DNA of 64,000 bases from JAGRKR01 sp041397725 (GTDB taxonomy: Bacteria; Pseudomonadota; Alphaproteobacteria; Rhizobiales; Hyphomicrobiaceae). Positions within the stretch are counted from its first letter, which is position 1, and every line of letters starts with the position of its first letter. Shown here in pieces: positions 25,444-34,742 of this stretch. Under the pieces are notes generated by a model. It worked only from the letters and a program-made list of their open reading frames with translations, had not been told where the DNA came from and searched no databases. The stretch spans positions 62,001-126,000 of the forward strand of contig JAWKVZ010000008.1 in the NCBI GenBank assembly GCA_041397725.1, in the 5' to 3' direction. A program made the translations under genes and the position numbers.

Positions 25444-28400
25444 TCACTGCTCTGCGGTCGCGCCCTCGTCTGCGGTGCGGCGCCATCGGCCCTCGCGGAT
25501 GCCTTGGAACACGACATAGAGCATCGGGATCAGAAAGACGCCGATGCTCGAGGCAGCAATCATGCCGGCGAGGACGGGCAGGCCGACGGCATACATGCTG
25601 TCGGCGCCGGGACCCGTGGCGCGCACCAGTGGAATGAGGCCGACGATGAAGGCGAAGCTGGTCATCATGACCGGGCGGAAGCGCTGCCGCGCGCCCGTCA
25701 CCGCCGATTCCGCGATCGATTGCCCCTCGGCGCGCCGGACGAGCGAGAACTCCGTCATCAGGATGGAGTTCTTCGCGGCCAGAGCGATGAGCACGACGAT
25801 GCCGATCTGGCCGTAGAGGACGAAGCTCTCACGCATGGCCCACAGGCCGAAGATCGCCCCGAACACGGCGACGATGACGGAGAGCAGAACGGGTATCGGG
25901 ACGTTCCAGCTCTCATAAAGCGCCACTAGGAACAGGAAGGCGAAGACGAACGCGAAGCCGATCACGATCGGGGTCTGGCCGGCCGACAGCTTCTGCTCCA
26001 GCGCCTGACCGGTCCAGTCGAACGCATAGCCGGATGACAAGGTCTGCCGCGAGATCTGCTCCATGGCGGCGATGGCCTCGCCCTCGCCGCGGCCGGGTGC
26101 GGGGCCGCCGTTGATCGAGATGGCGCGATAGTTGTTGTAGCGAACCACCGTGCGCGGGCCGACATCGAGCGATGCCCTGGCGAGGGAGGAGAGCGGCACC
26201 ATCTGGCCGCTTCGGTTGCGGACCTGCACGGCATAGATGGACTCCATCGAGCCGCGGTAGCGCTTGTCGGCCTGGATGCGCACCGTCCACGTGCGGCCGA
26301 ACAGGTTGAAGTCGTTGATGTAGTAGCCGCCGAGCGTGGCCTGCAGGGCGCTGAAGACCTGCGCCAGGTCGACGCCGAGCGCCCCGACCTTGTCGCGGTC
26401 GATCTCGAGCTTGATCTGTGGCGTGTCTGCTTCATAGGTCGAGAAGACGCCGGCCAGCACCGGGTTCTGGTTGGCGGCGACGACCACGCCGCGCATCATT
26501 GCGGCGATCGCCGTCGGGTCCTGTCCCTCGAGGGCCTCGAGCATGTACTCGAAGCCTCCGGCCTGGCCGATGCCGGAGATCGCCGGCGGATTCAACGCGA
26601 GGAACATGCCGTCCGGGATCTGGATGAGCGCGCGCGACAGGCGCCGCGCCACGAACGTCGAGTGCATGTCCCGGCGGTGCCGCACCGCATAGTCCTTGAG
26701 CCGGATGAACATGACGCCTGCATTGGGGGCGGCGCCGCCCCCGAGGAAGTCGAAGCCCAGAACCGAGGTGACCGTCTCGACGGCGGGGTCTTTGCGAATG
26801 ATGGCTTCTGCCTTGTCGGCGGCGATGCTCGTGCGATTGAGGGAGGCGGCCGGCGGCAGGTTGAAGACGACGAGCAGGTAGCCCTTGTCCTCCGCCGGCA
26901 GGAAACCGGACGGCGTGATGCGAAGCATCTGCCAGGCGCCCAATCCGGCCACGGCGACGATCGCCAGCCCGATGACGGCACGGCGCACGAGGTGCTGCAC
27001 GATCCGTCCGTAGCCGTCCGTCACACGGTTGATCGCCGCGGTCACGCGTTGCATGAGGCCGACGGGATGGCCCGGCTTCAACAGCAGGGTGCACAGCGCT
27101 GGCGCCAGTGTCAGCGCATTGATCGCAGAGATGACCATGGCCGCCGAGATGGTCACGGCGAACTGGCGGAAGAGCACGCCGCTGCTGCCGGGCAGGAACG
27201 CAACGGGCACGAACACGGACAGCAGCACGAGCGTGATCGCGATCACCGGTCCGGCTATTTCGCTCATGGCCTTGCGGGTCGCGTCCGCCGGGGAAAGGTG
27301 AGGCTCCTCCTCCATGACGCGCTCGACGTTCTCGACGACGACGATAGCGTCGTCCACAACGATGCCGATGGCCAGCACCAGCGCCAGCAGCGAGATCGTG
27401 TTGGCCGAGTAGCCGAAGGCGAGAAGCACCGCGAACGTGCCGATCACGGAGACCGGCACTGCCAGCAGGGGAATGATTGTGGGGCGGAGGCGGCCGAGGA
27501 AGATGAAGACGACGAGCGCCACCAGCGCGAAGGCCTCGAGCAGAGTCGCGACCACCTTTTTCATCATCGCAGAGACGAACTCGGCGGTGTTGTAGACATA
27601 GGAGTAGCTCAAGCCGGACGGGAAGCGGGAGCGGAGTTCCTCGAGCCGCTTCGATACGGCCTTCGCCACAGAGACAGCATTGGCGCCCGGCGACAGATAG
27701 ATGCCGATCGGGGCCGTCGGCCGGCCTTGGAAGCGGGCGATGGAGTCGAAGCTCGCCGCCTCCAGCTCGATGCGCGCCACATCGCCGAGCCGCACGAAGG
27801 AGCCGTCGGTCTCGGAGCGCAGGATGATGCGCCGGAACTCCTCGGGGCTGGTCAACCGCCCCTTGGTCGAGATGGTCAGCTGGAGACGCTGGTCGGAATC
27901 GAACGGCGCCGCCCCGACACGGCCGGCGGCGGCCTGAAGGCTCTGCGACTGCACCGCGCCGATGACGTCCGTCGTGGTGAGCTTCAGGTTGGCGAGCTTC
28001 TGGGGGTCGATCCAGATGCGCATCGAGTAGTCCCGGGCTCCGAACAGGAAGGCGTCGCCGACGCCCGGGATGCGCTTCAACTCGTCGAGAATGTTGATCG
28101 TCACGAAATTGCTGAGGAAAAGCTGATCGTGAGCCGGATCGGTGGAGTGGAACATGAAGACCTGCAGCAGGTCGGTCGACACCTTGTCGATCTTCAGCCC
28201 GGTGGCGCGGACCTCCTGCGGGAGCTTGGCGAGGGCGAGGCTCGCGCGGTTCTGCACGCTCACCGTGGCGATGTCCGGATTGGTCGAGAGCTCGAAGACG
28301 ACATTGAGCGTGTAGGAGCCGTCGTTGGACGAGGTGGACTTCATGTAGCGCATGCCGCTGACGCCGTTGATGGCGTTCTCGATGAGCTGCGCGACGCTCT

Positions 28401-28578
28401 CCTCGACCGTACGAGCGTCCGCTCCGGGATAGCTGGCCTGCACGCGGACCGTCGGCGGCGCGATGCTCGGATACTGCGCGACCGGGATGACCTGGATCGC
28501 GATGAGACCAGCCAGCGTGATGACCAGTGAAATGACCATCGCCAGGCGTGGACGGCGGATGAAGACCTCGAAGATCAT
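25444..28578 (-). CDS. RND multidrug efflux transporter, HAE1/AcrB family
   Basis: An inner-membrane proton-driven pump of AcrB type, 1044 residues as expected. Visible features: N-terminal MIFEVFIRRPRLAMVISLVI, PSIAPPTVRVQASYPGADA, the proton-relay Asp pair in IVVDDAIVVVENV in TM4, periplasmic porter segments such as VRIQADKRYRG, and C-terminal helices with the loop AAKNSILMTEF. The adaptor gene lies six bases upstream (same strand), so they form an operon. No outer-membrane factor gene is present, so a TolC from elsewhere must serve. Substrate unknown. Confidence 0.95.
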   Translation of the reverse strand: MIFEVFIRRPRLAMVISLVITLAGLIAIQVIPVAQYPSIAPPTVRVQASYPGADARTVEESVAQLIENAINGVSGMRYMKSTSSNDGSYTLNVVFELSTNPDIATVSVQNRASLALAKLPQEVRATGLKIDKVSTDLLQVFMFHSTDPAHDQLFLSNFVTINILDELKRIPGVGDAFLFGARDYSMRIWIDPQKLANLKLTTTDVIGAVQSQSLQAAAGRVGAAPFDSDQRLQLTISTKGRLTSPEEFRRIILRSETDGSFVRLGDVARIELEAASFDSIARFQGRPTAPIGIYLSPGANAVSVAKAVSKRLEELRSRFPSGLSYSYVYNTAEFVSAMMKKVVATLLEAFALVALVVFIFLGRLRPTIIPLLAVPVSVIGTFAVLLAFGYSANTISLLALVLAIGIVVDDAIVVVENVERVMEEEPHLSPADATRKAMSEIAGPVIAITLVLLSVFVPVAFLPGSSGVLFRQFAVTISAAMVISAINALTLAPALCTLLLKPGHPVGLMQRVTAAINRVTDGYGRIVQHLVRRAVIGLAIVAVAGLGAWQMLRITPSGFLPAEDKGYLLVVFNLPPAASLNRTSIAADKAEAIIRKDPAVETVTSVLGFDFLGGGAAPNAGVMFIRLKDYAVRHRRDMHSTFVARRLSRALIQIPDGMFLALNPPAISGIGQAGGFEYMLEALEGQDPTAIAAMMRGVVVAANQNPVLAGVFSTYEADTPQIKLEIDRDKVGALGVDLAQVFSALQATLGGYYINDFNLFGRTWTVRIQADKRYRGSMESIYAVQVRNRSGQMVPLSSLARASLDVGPRTVVRYNNYRAISINGGPAPGRGEGEAIAAMEQISRQTLSSGYAFDWTGQALEQKLSAGQTPIVIGFAFVFAFLFLVALYESWNVPIPVLLSVIVAVFGAIFGLWAMRESFVLYGQIGIVVLIALAAKNSILMTEFSLVRRAEGQSIAESAVTGARQRFRPVMMTSFAFIVGLIPLVRATGPGADSMYAVGLPVLAGMIAASSIGVFLIPMLYVVFQGIREGRWRRTADEGATAEQ

Positions 28579-28584
28579 GATCGC

Positions 28585-29817
28585 CTACTTGGCTGGCGGT
28601 GGCGTCTTGGCGGCGGGAGCGGCGGACGCCGGCTTGCCGGCCTCCTTGGATGCGGCCGGCGGTTTGCCTGGAGCCGGCACACCCGCGGCATGGGGCGCCA
28701 CGACCAACCCCGGCCTCACCTTCTGATGGCCGCTGACGATGACCCTGTCGCCCGGCTTGAGCCCGGATGTCACCACGACCACCGAGCCGCGCTGCTCGCC
28801 AAGCACGATCCGCCTGATCGTCACCTTGTTGTCGGGCTCGACGACGAGTACGTATGTCCCGCGCTGATCCAGGAGGAGCGCCGACTGCGAGACCACGAGC
28901 TTGCGCTCGGGAGCCTTGCGCACGACCGAGACTGTGACGAGCTGCTGGTCGATGAGCAGTCGCTTCGGATTGGCGATGCTGGCACGGACCACGACGGAAT
29001 CCGTCGAAGCCGTCGCCTGCACATCGATGAAGCTGATTTTGCCCCGGTGGTCGTAGGTCGAGCCGTCGGAGAGCTTGATGATGACGACCACGCCGTCGGC
29101 GGCGAGACCCGCCTTGCTGACCTCGAGGAGGACTCGCTGGGGCACGGGGAACGTCACGTAGATGGGGTCCTGGGCGACGAGCGTGACGAGCTGCGATGAC
29201 GTCGGCCCTACCAGGTCTCCGACCGAGAAGGCCGCGCGTCCGACCCGTCCGGTGATCGGGGCCTCGACCCTGGTGTAGCTCAGGTTGAGCTTGGCGGTCT
29301 CGAGCGCGGCCTGCTGAGCCTGAACGGCTGCCTGCGCCTGGGTCAGTGTGGCCCGTGCGGTATCGAGCGAGGCACGCGACGCCGTGTTGCGCGATGCCAG
29401 ATCGGACGTGCGCGCGAATGTCTGCTCGGCGAGCGTCAGCGCCGCCTTGGCGCTGGCGAGGGTCGCCTCGGCCTGGGCTACGGCGATCTGGAACGGCTCG
29501 GGCTCGATCTCGAACAGCAACTGGCCCTTGCGGACCTCCGCGCCTTCCTCGAAGTGGCGCTTCTTGATGAAGCCCTGCACGCGTGCGCGGATCTGCACCT
29601 TGTCGATGGCCTCGATGCGACCGGTAAACGTCTGGCGCTCGCTGATGTCCTCGAGCTGCGCCACCGTCACTTCGACCGGCGGTGGAGGCCCTTGCGGTGG
29701 CTTCGACGACTCGCTGCCGCAGCTCGCGACAAGGGTTGCCGCGAAGATCAGCAGGACCAGTGACCTCAGTCCGGCAAGAGAAACGGGTTGGAGAAGAGTG
29801 CGAACGTCTTGTTTCAC
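28585..29817 (-). CDS. RND efflux periplasmic adaptor (membrane fusion protein) lipoprotein
   Basis: This adaptor bridges the RND pump and an outer-membrane channel. From the GTG at 29817 the 410-residue protein has a lipoprotein signal peptide (LVLLIFAATLVASC), then the HlyD/AcrA order: barrel strand GRIEAIDKVQIRARVQGFI, lipoyl half KGQLLFEIEP, a long alpha-hairpin (QAEATLASAKAALTLAEQ), YTRVEAPITGRVGR, and a beta-barrel/MP domain ending in GLKPGDRVIVSG. A Pro/Ala/Lys-rich tail of ~45 residues is extra. The frame is open 258 bp further upstream but that part has no family match. Confidence 0.92.
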   Translation of the reverse strand: MKQDVRTLLQPVSLAGLRSLVLLIFAATLVASCGSESSKPPQGPPPPVEVTVAQLEDISERQTFTGRIEAIDKVQIRARVQGFIKKRHFEEGAEVRKGQLLFEIEPEPFQIAVAQAEATLASAKAALTLAEQTFARTSDLASRNTASRASLDTARATLTQAQAAVQAQQAALETAKLNLSYTRVEAPITGRVGRAAFSVGDLVGPTSSQLVTLVAQDPIYVTFPVPQRVLLEVSKAGLAADGVVVIIKLSDGSTYDHRGKISFIDVQATASTDSVVVRASIANPKRLLIDQQLVTVSVVRKAPERKLVVSQSALLLDQRGTYVLVVEPDNKVTIRRIVLGEQRGSVVVVTSGLKPGDRVIVSGHQKVRPGLVVAPHAAGVPAPGKPPAASKEAGKPASAAPAAKTPPPAK

Positions 29818-30162
29818 GGCGGCGCTGCCTTGTACGTCAGGGCGAAGGTCGCACGGCGAGGTGCAAGCCGGGACTATTGCATGCCATTCGAGGAGATTCG
29901 AGGGGTGATCGCGCGTCTCGGGGAGGCTGCCGATGAGGGGACCGCGCTGAGACGCGCCGGGGCGAAGCCTCGTTCCGCCCTCTGCATCACAAGTCGGACG
30001 CCGGCGCCACGCGTTCTTTGCGCTGGCGGGCCGCTCGCCCCTTGGCTTGATGCTGGACCTCTCGTGGCAGCCCATTTACTGTGCTCGCCGGTCGTGAAGC
30101 CGCACGACGCGTCCGCGCGAAGCCCCTGCGGGCCGCGATGCGCAACCACGGAAACCTTGGGC
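29818..30162. other. 345-bp divergent intergenic region
   Basis: This separates the efflux adaptor (minus) and the YaiI-family gene (plus). Open frames here match nothing and are antisense or out-of-frame extensions. No regulator gene, operator or clear promoter was seen. Confidence 0.4.
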
Positions 30163-30633
30163 ATGCCGACCACACCGCCGATCATCCGCATCCTCGTCGA
30201 TGCCGACGCGTGCCCGGTCAAGGAAGAGGTCGTGCGGGTTGCCGAGCGGCATGGTCTCGCCGCCATCTTCGTCTCGAATGCCTGGATGCGGCTGCCGGCG
30301 AGCGAGCTTGTCGAGCGTCGCCTCGTCGACGACGGGCCGGACGCAGCGGACGACTGGATTGCCGGCGAAATCGGGGCGGCCGACATCTGCGTGACCCAGG
30401 ACATCCCGCTGGCCGACCGCTGCCTCAAGAACGGGGCGCGGGCGCTGTCACCCACCGGGCGGTTGTTCACGCCTGACAATATCGGCATGGCCCGAGCGGT
30501 GCGCGATTTGAAAGCCCACCTCCGTGAGACCGGCGATGTCCGCGGCGGCCCGCCGGCCTTCGCCCGGGCCGACCGGTCGCGTTTCCTCCAGGCACTTGAG
30601 CAAGCCGTGCAGGATATCCGCAGCGGTCGGTGA
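30163..30633 (+). CDS. YaiI/YqxD family protein (DUF188)
   Basis: The protein starts MPTTPPIIRILVDADACPVK, then VRVAERHGLAAIFVSN, DDWIAGEIGAADICVTQDIPLADRCL and GRLFTPDNIG, the signature blocks of the DUF188 family. This family has a PIN-like fold with conserved Asp residues and is suspected to be a nuclease, but its function is unproven. 156 residues, normal length. The ATG at 30163 is chosen because the family match starts there. Confidence 0.88.
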   Translation: MPTTPPIIRILVDADACPVKEEVVRVAERHGLAAIFVSNAWMRLPASELVERRLVDDGPDAADDWIAGEIGAADICVTQDIPLADRCLKNGARALSPTGRLFTPDNIGMARAVRDLKAHLRETGDVRGGPPAFARADRSRFLQALEQAVQDIRSGR

Positions 30634-30920
30634 GAGGGTTCGGCTCTCGTCAGCCCGACAGCGCGTCCCGGCTCCTGCCGCTGCCTTGGCGACACTATTC
30701 GAGGGGGAACGAAGCGAAGCAGGGCGTGACTGCTCTGCCCACGATCGTCTGGTTCCAAGTCGGCTTGCGAGACGCCGAGCCACGCCACGATGCGGCTGGC
30801 CGACTTTGGCTCCGTCCCAACGGCGTCGATATCTGGAATGATGCGTGACGCGCTCCCGTCTGACCGTCGTCAACGATCGCGCGGCAAAGGAGGTGGGATC
30901 GTGCAGGCTCGCGATACGAG

Positions 30921-31295
30921 ATGGAGGGAGGTGGCGGCGCGACACTCGGGAACCTGCTCGTTCATGTCGATGAGAGCGAGGATGCGACCGCCAGTCTGGC
31001 CGTCACGCTGGCTCTGGCACGTGCGCAGCAGGCCACGCTCACCGGCCTCTACGAAATCAGTGGCCTTGAGCCACTGCTTTCGCAATTCCTGCTCAAGCTG
31101 GCCTTCACCTGCCTGCCAGTCATCCCGGCTCTGTCCGACAGCCGTCCGGTCGGGCTCGGGAACGGTGTCGCCGTCGTCGCAGTCGGCTTGGCGCTGTTCG
31201 TGATCCTCGAGCTGGAGAAGCTGGGGCGTCGCCGGTTCATGGCGCGCGAGCGGTTTGGGCGCGGATTGCCGGGCCGCGCGGGTCGTCAGGTGTGA
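30921..31295 (+). pseudogene. Chimeric remnant: universal-stress N-terminus joined to P-type ATPase C-terminus
   Basis: The 124-codon open frame joins two unrelated ends. Residues ~10-45 (NLLVHVDESEDATASLAVTL, ALARAQQATLTGLY) read like the first strand and helix of a universal stress protein. Residues ~50-110 (LLKLAFTCLPVIPALSD, GVAVVAVGLALFVILELEKL, GRRRF) read like the last membrane helices and the E-x-EK tail of a cation-transporting P-type ATPase. The simplest explanation is an internal deletion that fused the 5' end of a usp gene to the 3' end of an ATPase gene. Whether it is still translated is unknown. Confidence 0.55.
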
Positions 31296-31349
31296 TGCTC
31301 CGGCAATCCCGCTGGAGGCATGCGTCATGTCTCAGTCCATCGTCGTTGC

Positions 31350-31399
31350 TGTTCACAGATGTGAACACCCGTCCGGCCCCGTGTTCGCGCCAGTGAACG
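31350..31399. promoter_or_regulatory. Two 18-bp dyads upstream of mrpA (activator sites)
   Basis: Site 1 (31350-31367) is a perfect inverted repeat TGTTCAC-N4-GTGAACA. Site 2 (31382-31399), TGTTCGC-N4-GTGAACG, is an imperfect copy with the same spacing. Their centres are 32 bp apart, about three helical turns, so both face the same side. They end 66 bp before the -24 element. The arrangement fits enhancer sites for the NtrC-type regulator encoded at 39692. Confidence 0.6.
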
Positions 31400-31464
31400 C
31401 AAGAGCGAGTCTCTGCATGTCTTCGGGACACTTAAAGGGTTGATCCCAAAGACATTAGTCGATC

Positions 31465-31480
31465 TGGCACAGGCCTTGAG
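31465..31480 (+). promoter_or_regulatory. Sigma-54-like (-24/-12) promoter element for the mrp operon
   Basis: TGGCAC-N5-TTGAG matches the consensus TGGCAC-N5-TTGCA except that the -12 GC reads GA. Spacing is exact. It lies 46 bp upstream of the mrpA start. The operon is followed by a sigma-54 activator with a GAFTGA motif, which makes the match more credible than the motif alone. Confidence 0.5.
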
Positions 31481-31525
31481 TTGTCGTCCTCGAGCTAGCC
31501 GCACGCGCAGCCGGGGAAACACGAC

Positions 31526-33835
31526 ATGCCGCAACCGACGCCGTTCACGATTCTGCTGATCGGACTTGCCGCGAGCCTGATCGGGAGCGTCGTATCCGTG
31601 CGGTGGACCATCCGTGTCTCGGCGCTGGCCGCCTTTGCGATTCTTGTCATTCTCGCCGGGTCTGCGCCTCGCATCGCCGCAGACGTGGCGCTGTTCGCCC
31701 CCTTATGGTCGATGCCGTCCCTTGGCATGGCAGGAGGGCTGAGGCTCGATGGGCTCGCGCTCGTTCTTGCGCTGCTGATTGCGGGCATCGGGCTCCTGGT
31801 CTTCGTCTACGCCGGAAGCTACCTGCATGGCGATCCCAAGCTGCGCAGGCTCGTCGTCACGCTGACCATCTTCATGACGGCGATGCTCGGCTCGGTCATG
31901 GCCGATGACGTGATCGTGCTGTTCGTCTTCTGGGAGATGACCAGCCTCGCGTCGTTCTTCCTCATTGCCACCAACCACGAGAATGCGAATGCCCGCAGAT
32001 GCGCGCAGCAGGCGCTGCTCGTGACGGGTGGCGGCGGTCTCGCGCTGCTCGCCGGCTTGCTCCTGATCGCGATCGCGGCCGGCACGACGAGCATCAGCGG
32101 CATCATCGCTGCGAAAGCGGCCGTGCTTGCGCATCCCGCGGCACTGCCGGCCATGCTTCTCGTCATCGTCGGCTGCTTCACGAAGTCGGCACAGGTGCCG
32201 TTTCACTTCTGGCTGCCGAACGCGATGGTGGCGCCGACACCGGTCAGCACCTATCTGCATTCCGCCACCATGGTGAAGTTGGGCGTCTATCTCCTTGCCC
32301 GGCTCAATCCCGTCTATCAGGACGAGTACGTGTGGCAGCACACCCTGACATGGTTCGGTCTTGCAACGGCGGCCACCGCGGCCCTTCTCGCTCTGCGCGA
32401 GACGGATCTGAAGCGTGTCCTCGCCTACACGACCGTCACGGCCCTCGGCACCTTGGTCATGCTGATCGGCATCGCGCCGGAGCAGTCGGCGGTGGCGGCC
32501 ATTACGTTTCTGGTCGTGCACGCCTTCTACAAGGCTGCGCTCTTCATGATCGCCGGCATCGTCGACCACGAGACGGGAACACGCGACCTGGGCCGGCTCG
32601 GTGGGCTGGCTCGGCTCATGCCGGTAACTGCCGTCGCGGCGACGCTGGCCGCGCTTTCGATGGCGGGGCTGCCGCCCTTTGTCGGCTTCGTGGCCAAGGA
32701 ACTCATCCTCGAGGCGAAGCTGGACGCCGGGCCGCTCTCTGCCGGGTTGATCGTGCTGGGCTTCATCGCCAATGCTGCGACCGTCGCCATTGCTGGCGTG
32801 CTGTCGCTGCGCCTCTTCTTCGGCGAAAGCCGCCCGACGCCGGAGACGCCTCACGATCCACCATGGCGCATGACCATCGGGCCCGTCGTTCTCGCCGGGC
32901 TCGGCCTGGCATTCGGTGCGGCACCGGGAGTGCTCGGCCAGTTTCTCGTCGAGCCAGCCGCCTCGGCGGTCCTCGGGCGGCCTGCGGCGGTGTCCCTCAA
33001 GCTGTGGCATGGCTTCACCCCGGTGCTCCTGCTCAGCCTCGTCACCATGGGGATCGGCATCCTGCTTTTCGCTCAGTGGGAACGGCTCGCACCCCGTCTC
33101 AAAGGTCAAGGGCTCATCGATCGGCTGTGTCCCTCGCGGCTCTATGACAGCGGCATGCATGCCATCGTGCGCGCGGCGGAGCGCACGACCCGGCTGATCC
33201 AGCATGGCCGGCTGCGCGACTACCTGCGCACCCTGTTCGTCGTGACGGGGGCAGGCGTGATGATCACATTGCTTGCGAGAGATGGTCTGGCGCTGCCGGC
33301 GTTCGACGCACCGGCCATCGATTGGCGCGCGGTGGCATTCCTCGGCATCATGGTCGGAGCCATTGCCGCTGCCATGGCAAAATCCCTGCTTCGAGCCGTC
33401 ATGGCTATGGGCCTCGTCGGCTTTGCGAGTGCCGCCGTCTTCCTGTTCTTCGCCGCCCCGGACCTCGCCTTGACGCAGTTTGCCGTCGAGACGCTGACCA
33501 TCGTCATTCTCGCCGTGGCGCTGTCGCGACTGCCGCATCAACGCGCGGACGACCGCGATCGGCGACAGGCGCTGACGGACGGCGTCATAGCGCTGCTCGT
33601 CGGCTCCGCGGCAACGGCGCTGCTGCTGGCGGTCCTGGCATCACCCCTGGACCCGCGCCTCGGCGATTGGTTCGGGAGCGCAAGCGTTCCGGCAGCGCAC
33701 GGACGCAACGTGGTCAACGTCATCCTCGTCGATTTCCGGGCTCTCGATACGCTCGGGGAGATCACCGTGCTGGCCATCGCTGCCTTCGCGATCGTCGCCC
33801 TTCTCCGCTCAACCCGCCCGGAGGCCAACCGATGA
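31526..33835 (+). CDS. mrpA: Mrp/Mnh cation:proton antiporter subunit A
   Basis: MrpA is the large proton-channel-like subunit, homologous to NuoL, of the multi-subunit Na+(K+)/H+ antiporter. The 769-residue protein has many membrane helices. Key segments are VFWEMTSLASFFLIA (conserved Glu), TKSAQVPFHFWLPNAM (conserved Lys), TYLHSATMVKLG, and the C-terminal MbhD/MbhE-like part (MAMGLVGFASAAVFLFFAAPDLALTQF; VVNVILVDFRALDTLGEI). Its stop overlaps the mrpB start (ATGA). A GGGGA site precedes the ATG. It is first of seven genes under the proposed sigma-54-type promoter. Confidence 0.95.
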   Translation: MPQPTPFTILLIGLAASLIGSVVSVRWTIRVSALAAFAILVILAGSAPRIAADVALFAPLWSMPSLGMAGGLRLDGLALVLALLIAGIGLLVFVYAGSYLHGDPKLRRLVVTLTIFMTAMLGSVMADDVIVLFVFWEMTSLASFFLIATNHENANARRCAQQALLVTGGGGLALLAGLLLIAIAAGTTSISGIIAAKAAVLAHPAALPAMLLVIVGCFTKSAQVPFHFWLPNAMVAPTPVSTYLHSATMVKLGVYLLARLNPVYQDEYVWQHTLTWFGLATAATAALLALRETDLKRVLAYTTVTALGTLVMLIGIAPEQSAVAAITFLVVHAFYKAALFMIAGIVDHETGTRDLGRLGGLARLMPVTAVAATLAALSMAGLPPFVGFVAKELILEAKLDAGPLSAGLIVLGFIANAATVAIAGVLSLRLFFGESRPTPETPHDPPWRMTIGPVVLAGLGLAFGAAPGVLGQFLVEPAASAVLGRPAAVSLKLWHGFTPVLLLSLVTMGIGILLFAQWERLAPRLKGQGLIDRLCPSRLYDSGMHAIVRAAERTTRLIQHGRLRDYLRTLFVVTGAGVMITLLARDGLALPAFDAPAIDWRAVAFLGIMVGAIAAAMAKSLLRAVMAMGLVGFASAAVFLFFAAPDLALTQFAVETLTIVILAVALSRLPHQRADDRDRRQALTDGVIALLVGSAATALLLAVLASPLDPRLGDWFGSASVPAAHGRNVVNVILVDFRALDTLGEITVLAIAAFAIVALLRSTRPEANR

Positions 33836-34290
33836 TTCAGACGCTCATCCTGCGGACATGGGCGCCGCTTCTGCTCTGGATGCCGGTACTCGTGTCACTC
33901 TACATTCTGCTGCGCGGCCACAACGAGCCGGGTGGCGGCTTCATCGGCGGGCTGTTCGCCTCGGCGGGTCTGCTGCTCTATGCGACCGCACGGGGCGTTG
34001 CCGCGAGCCGTCGGGTACTCGTGCTGCATCCGACAGTCGTGGTCGGTCTCGGGATCATCGTTGCGGCGGTGAGCGGCCTGCCGTCCCTCGTTGCGTCATC
34101 CCAGCCGTATCTGACGCATCTCTGGTGGATGACGCCGCTTGGTGTGGATCTCCCCATCGGAACCACCCTGCTCTTCGACGTCGGCGTGTACCTCACCGTG
34201 GTCGGTATGTCGTGCGCCATCTTCTTCGGACTGCTCTCGTGGCAGGCCGACATCGATGGCGGGCAGTCCGGGACGGGAGAGCGGTCATGA
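33832..34290 (+). CDS. mrpB: Mrp antiporter subunit B
   Basis: A 152-residue membrane subunit. The start ATGATTCAG overlaps the mrpA stop. Signature segments are LLRGHNEPGGGFIGGL near residue 25, ATARGV and LLFDVGVYLTVVGMSCAIF near the C-terminus, typical of MnhB/MrpB. It overlaps mrpC by four bases (ATGA), indicating coupled translation. Confidence 0.94.
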   Translation: MIQTLILRTWAPLLLWMPVLVSLYILLRGHNEPGGGFIGGLFASAGLLLYATARGVAASRRVLVLHPTVVVGLGIIVAAVSGLPSLVASSQPYLTHLWWMTPLGVDLPIGTTLLFDVGVYLTVVGMSCAIFFGLLSWQADIDGGQSGTGERS

Positions 34291-34742
34291 GCCTCCTTCT
34301 CGCCGTTTCCATCGGTGTCGTCGTCTCCGCTGCGGTCTACCTGTTCCTGGCCAGAGACTTGCCGCGTGTATTGATCGGCTTCGTCTTGCTCGGCATGGCC
34401 GCGAACCTCGCGATCCTGGCGGCGGGGCGGATCGGCCCGTGGATGCCGCCACTCGTGCCGAGCGGCGCACAGGCGCTCCCGGCCGGCGCCGGCAATCCTC
34501 TCCCGCAGGCGCTGATCCTGACCGCGATCGTGATCGGCTTCGGGCTGATGGCCTTCGCGCTGATGCTGATCGTCAAGGCCCAGGCCCTGTTGGGCAGCGT
34601 GCGATCGGAGGACATGCACGAGGCCGAGACGAGCGCCACCGCCGATGCACCTCTCCTGGAGGCGGAGCCGTACGCACCGGGCCGGACCGTCCAGCCGGCC
34701 GCATCAGACGTCGAAGCCGAGAAGACGAGGCACGCATCATGA
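34287..34742 (+). CDS. mrpC: Mrp antiporter subunit C
   Basis: A NuoK-like subunit. The 151-residue product has three membrane helices (LLLAVSIGVVVSAAVYLFLA; VLIGFVLLGMAANLAILAAG; PLPQALILTAIVIGFGLMAF) with the family motif DPLPQALILTAIVI-like (here GNPLPQALILTAIVI). The last ~40 residues (after LLGSVRSEDM) form an acidic, Ala/Thr-rich tail longer than in most MrpC proteins. It overlaps mrpD by four bases. Confidence 0.94.
   Translation: MSLLLAVSIGVVVSAAVYLFLARDLPRVLIGFVLLGMAANLAILAAGRIGPWMPPLVPSGAQALPAGAGNPLPQALILTAIVIGFGLMAFALMLIVKAQALLGSVRSEDMHEAETSATADAPLLEAEPYAPGRTVQPAASDVEAEKTRHAS

Noticed and set aside
26662..28530. A 622-codon plus-strand frame over the RND pump gene
   Set aside because: It is antisense to a clear AcrB-family protein and has no recognisable motif.
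31703..33541. A 612-codon minus-strand frame over mrpA
   Set aside because: It is His/Arg/Glu-rich shadow text without domains; mrpA on the plus strand is unambiguous.
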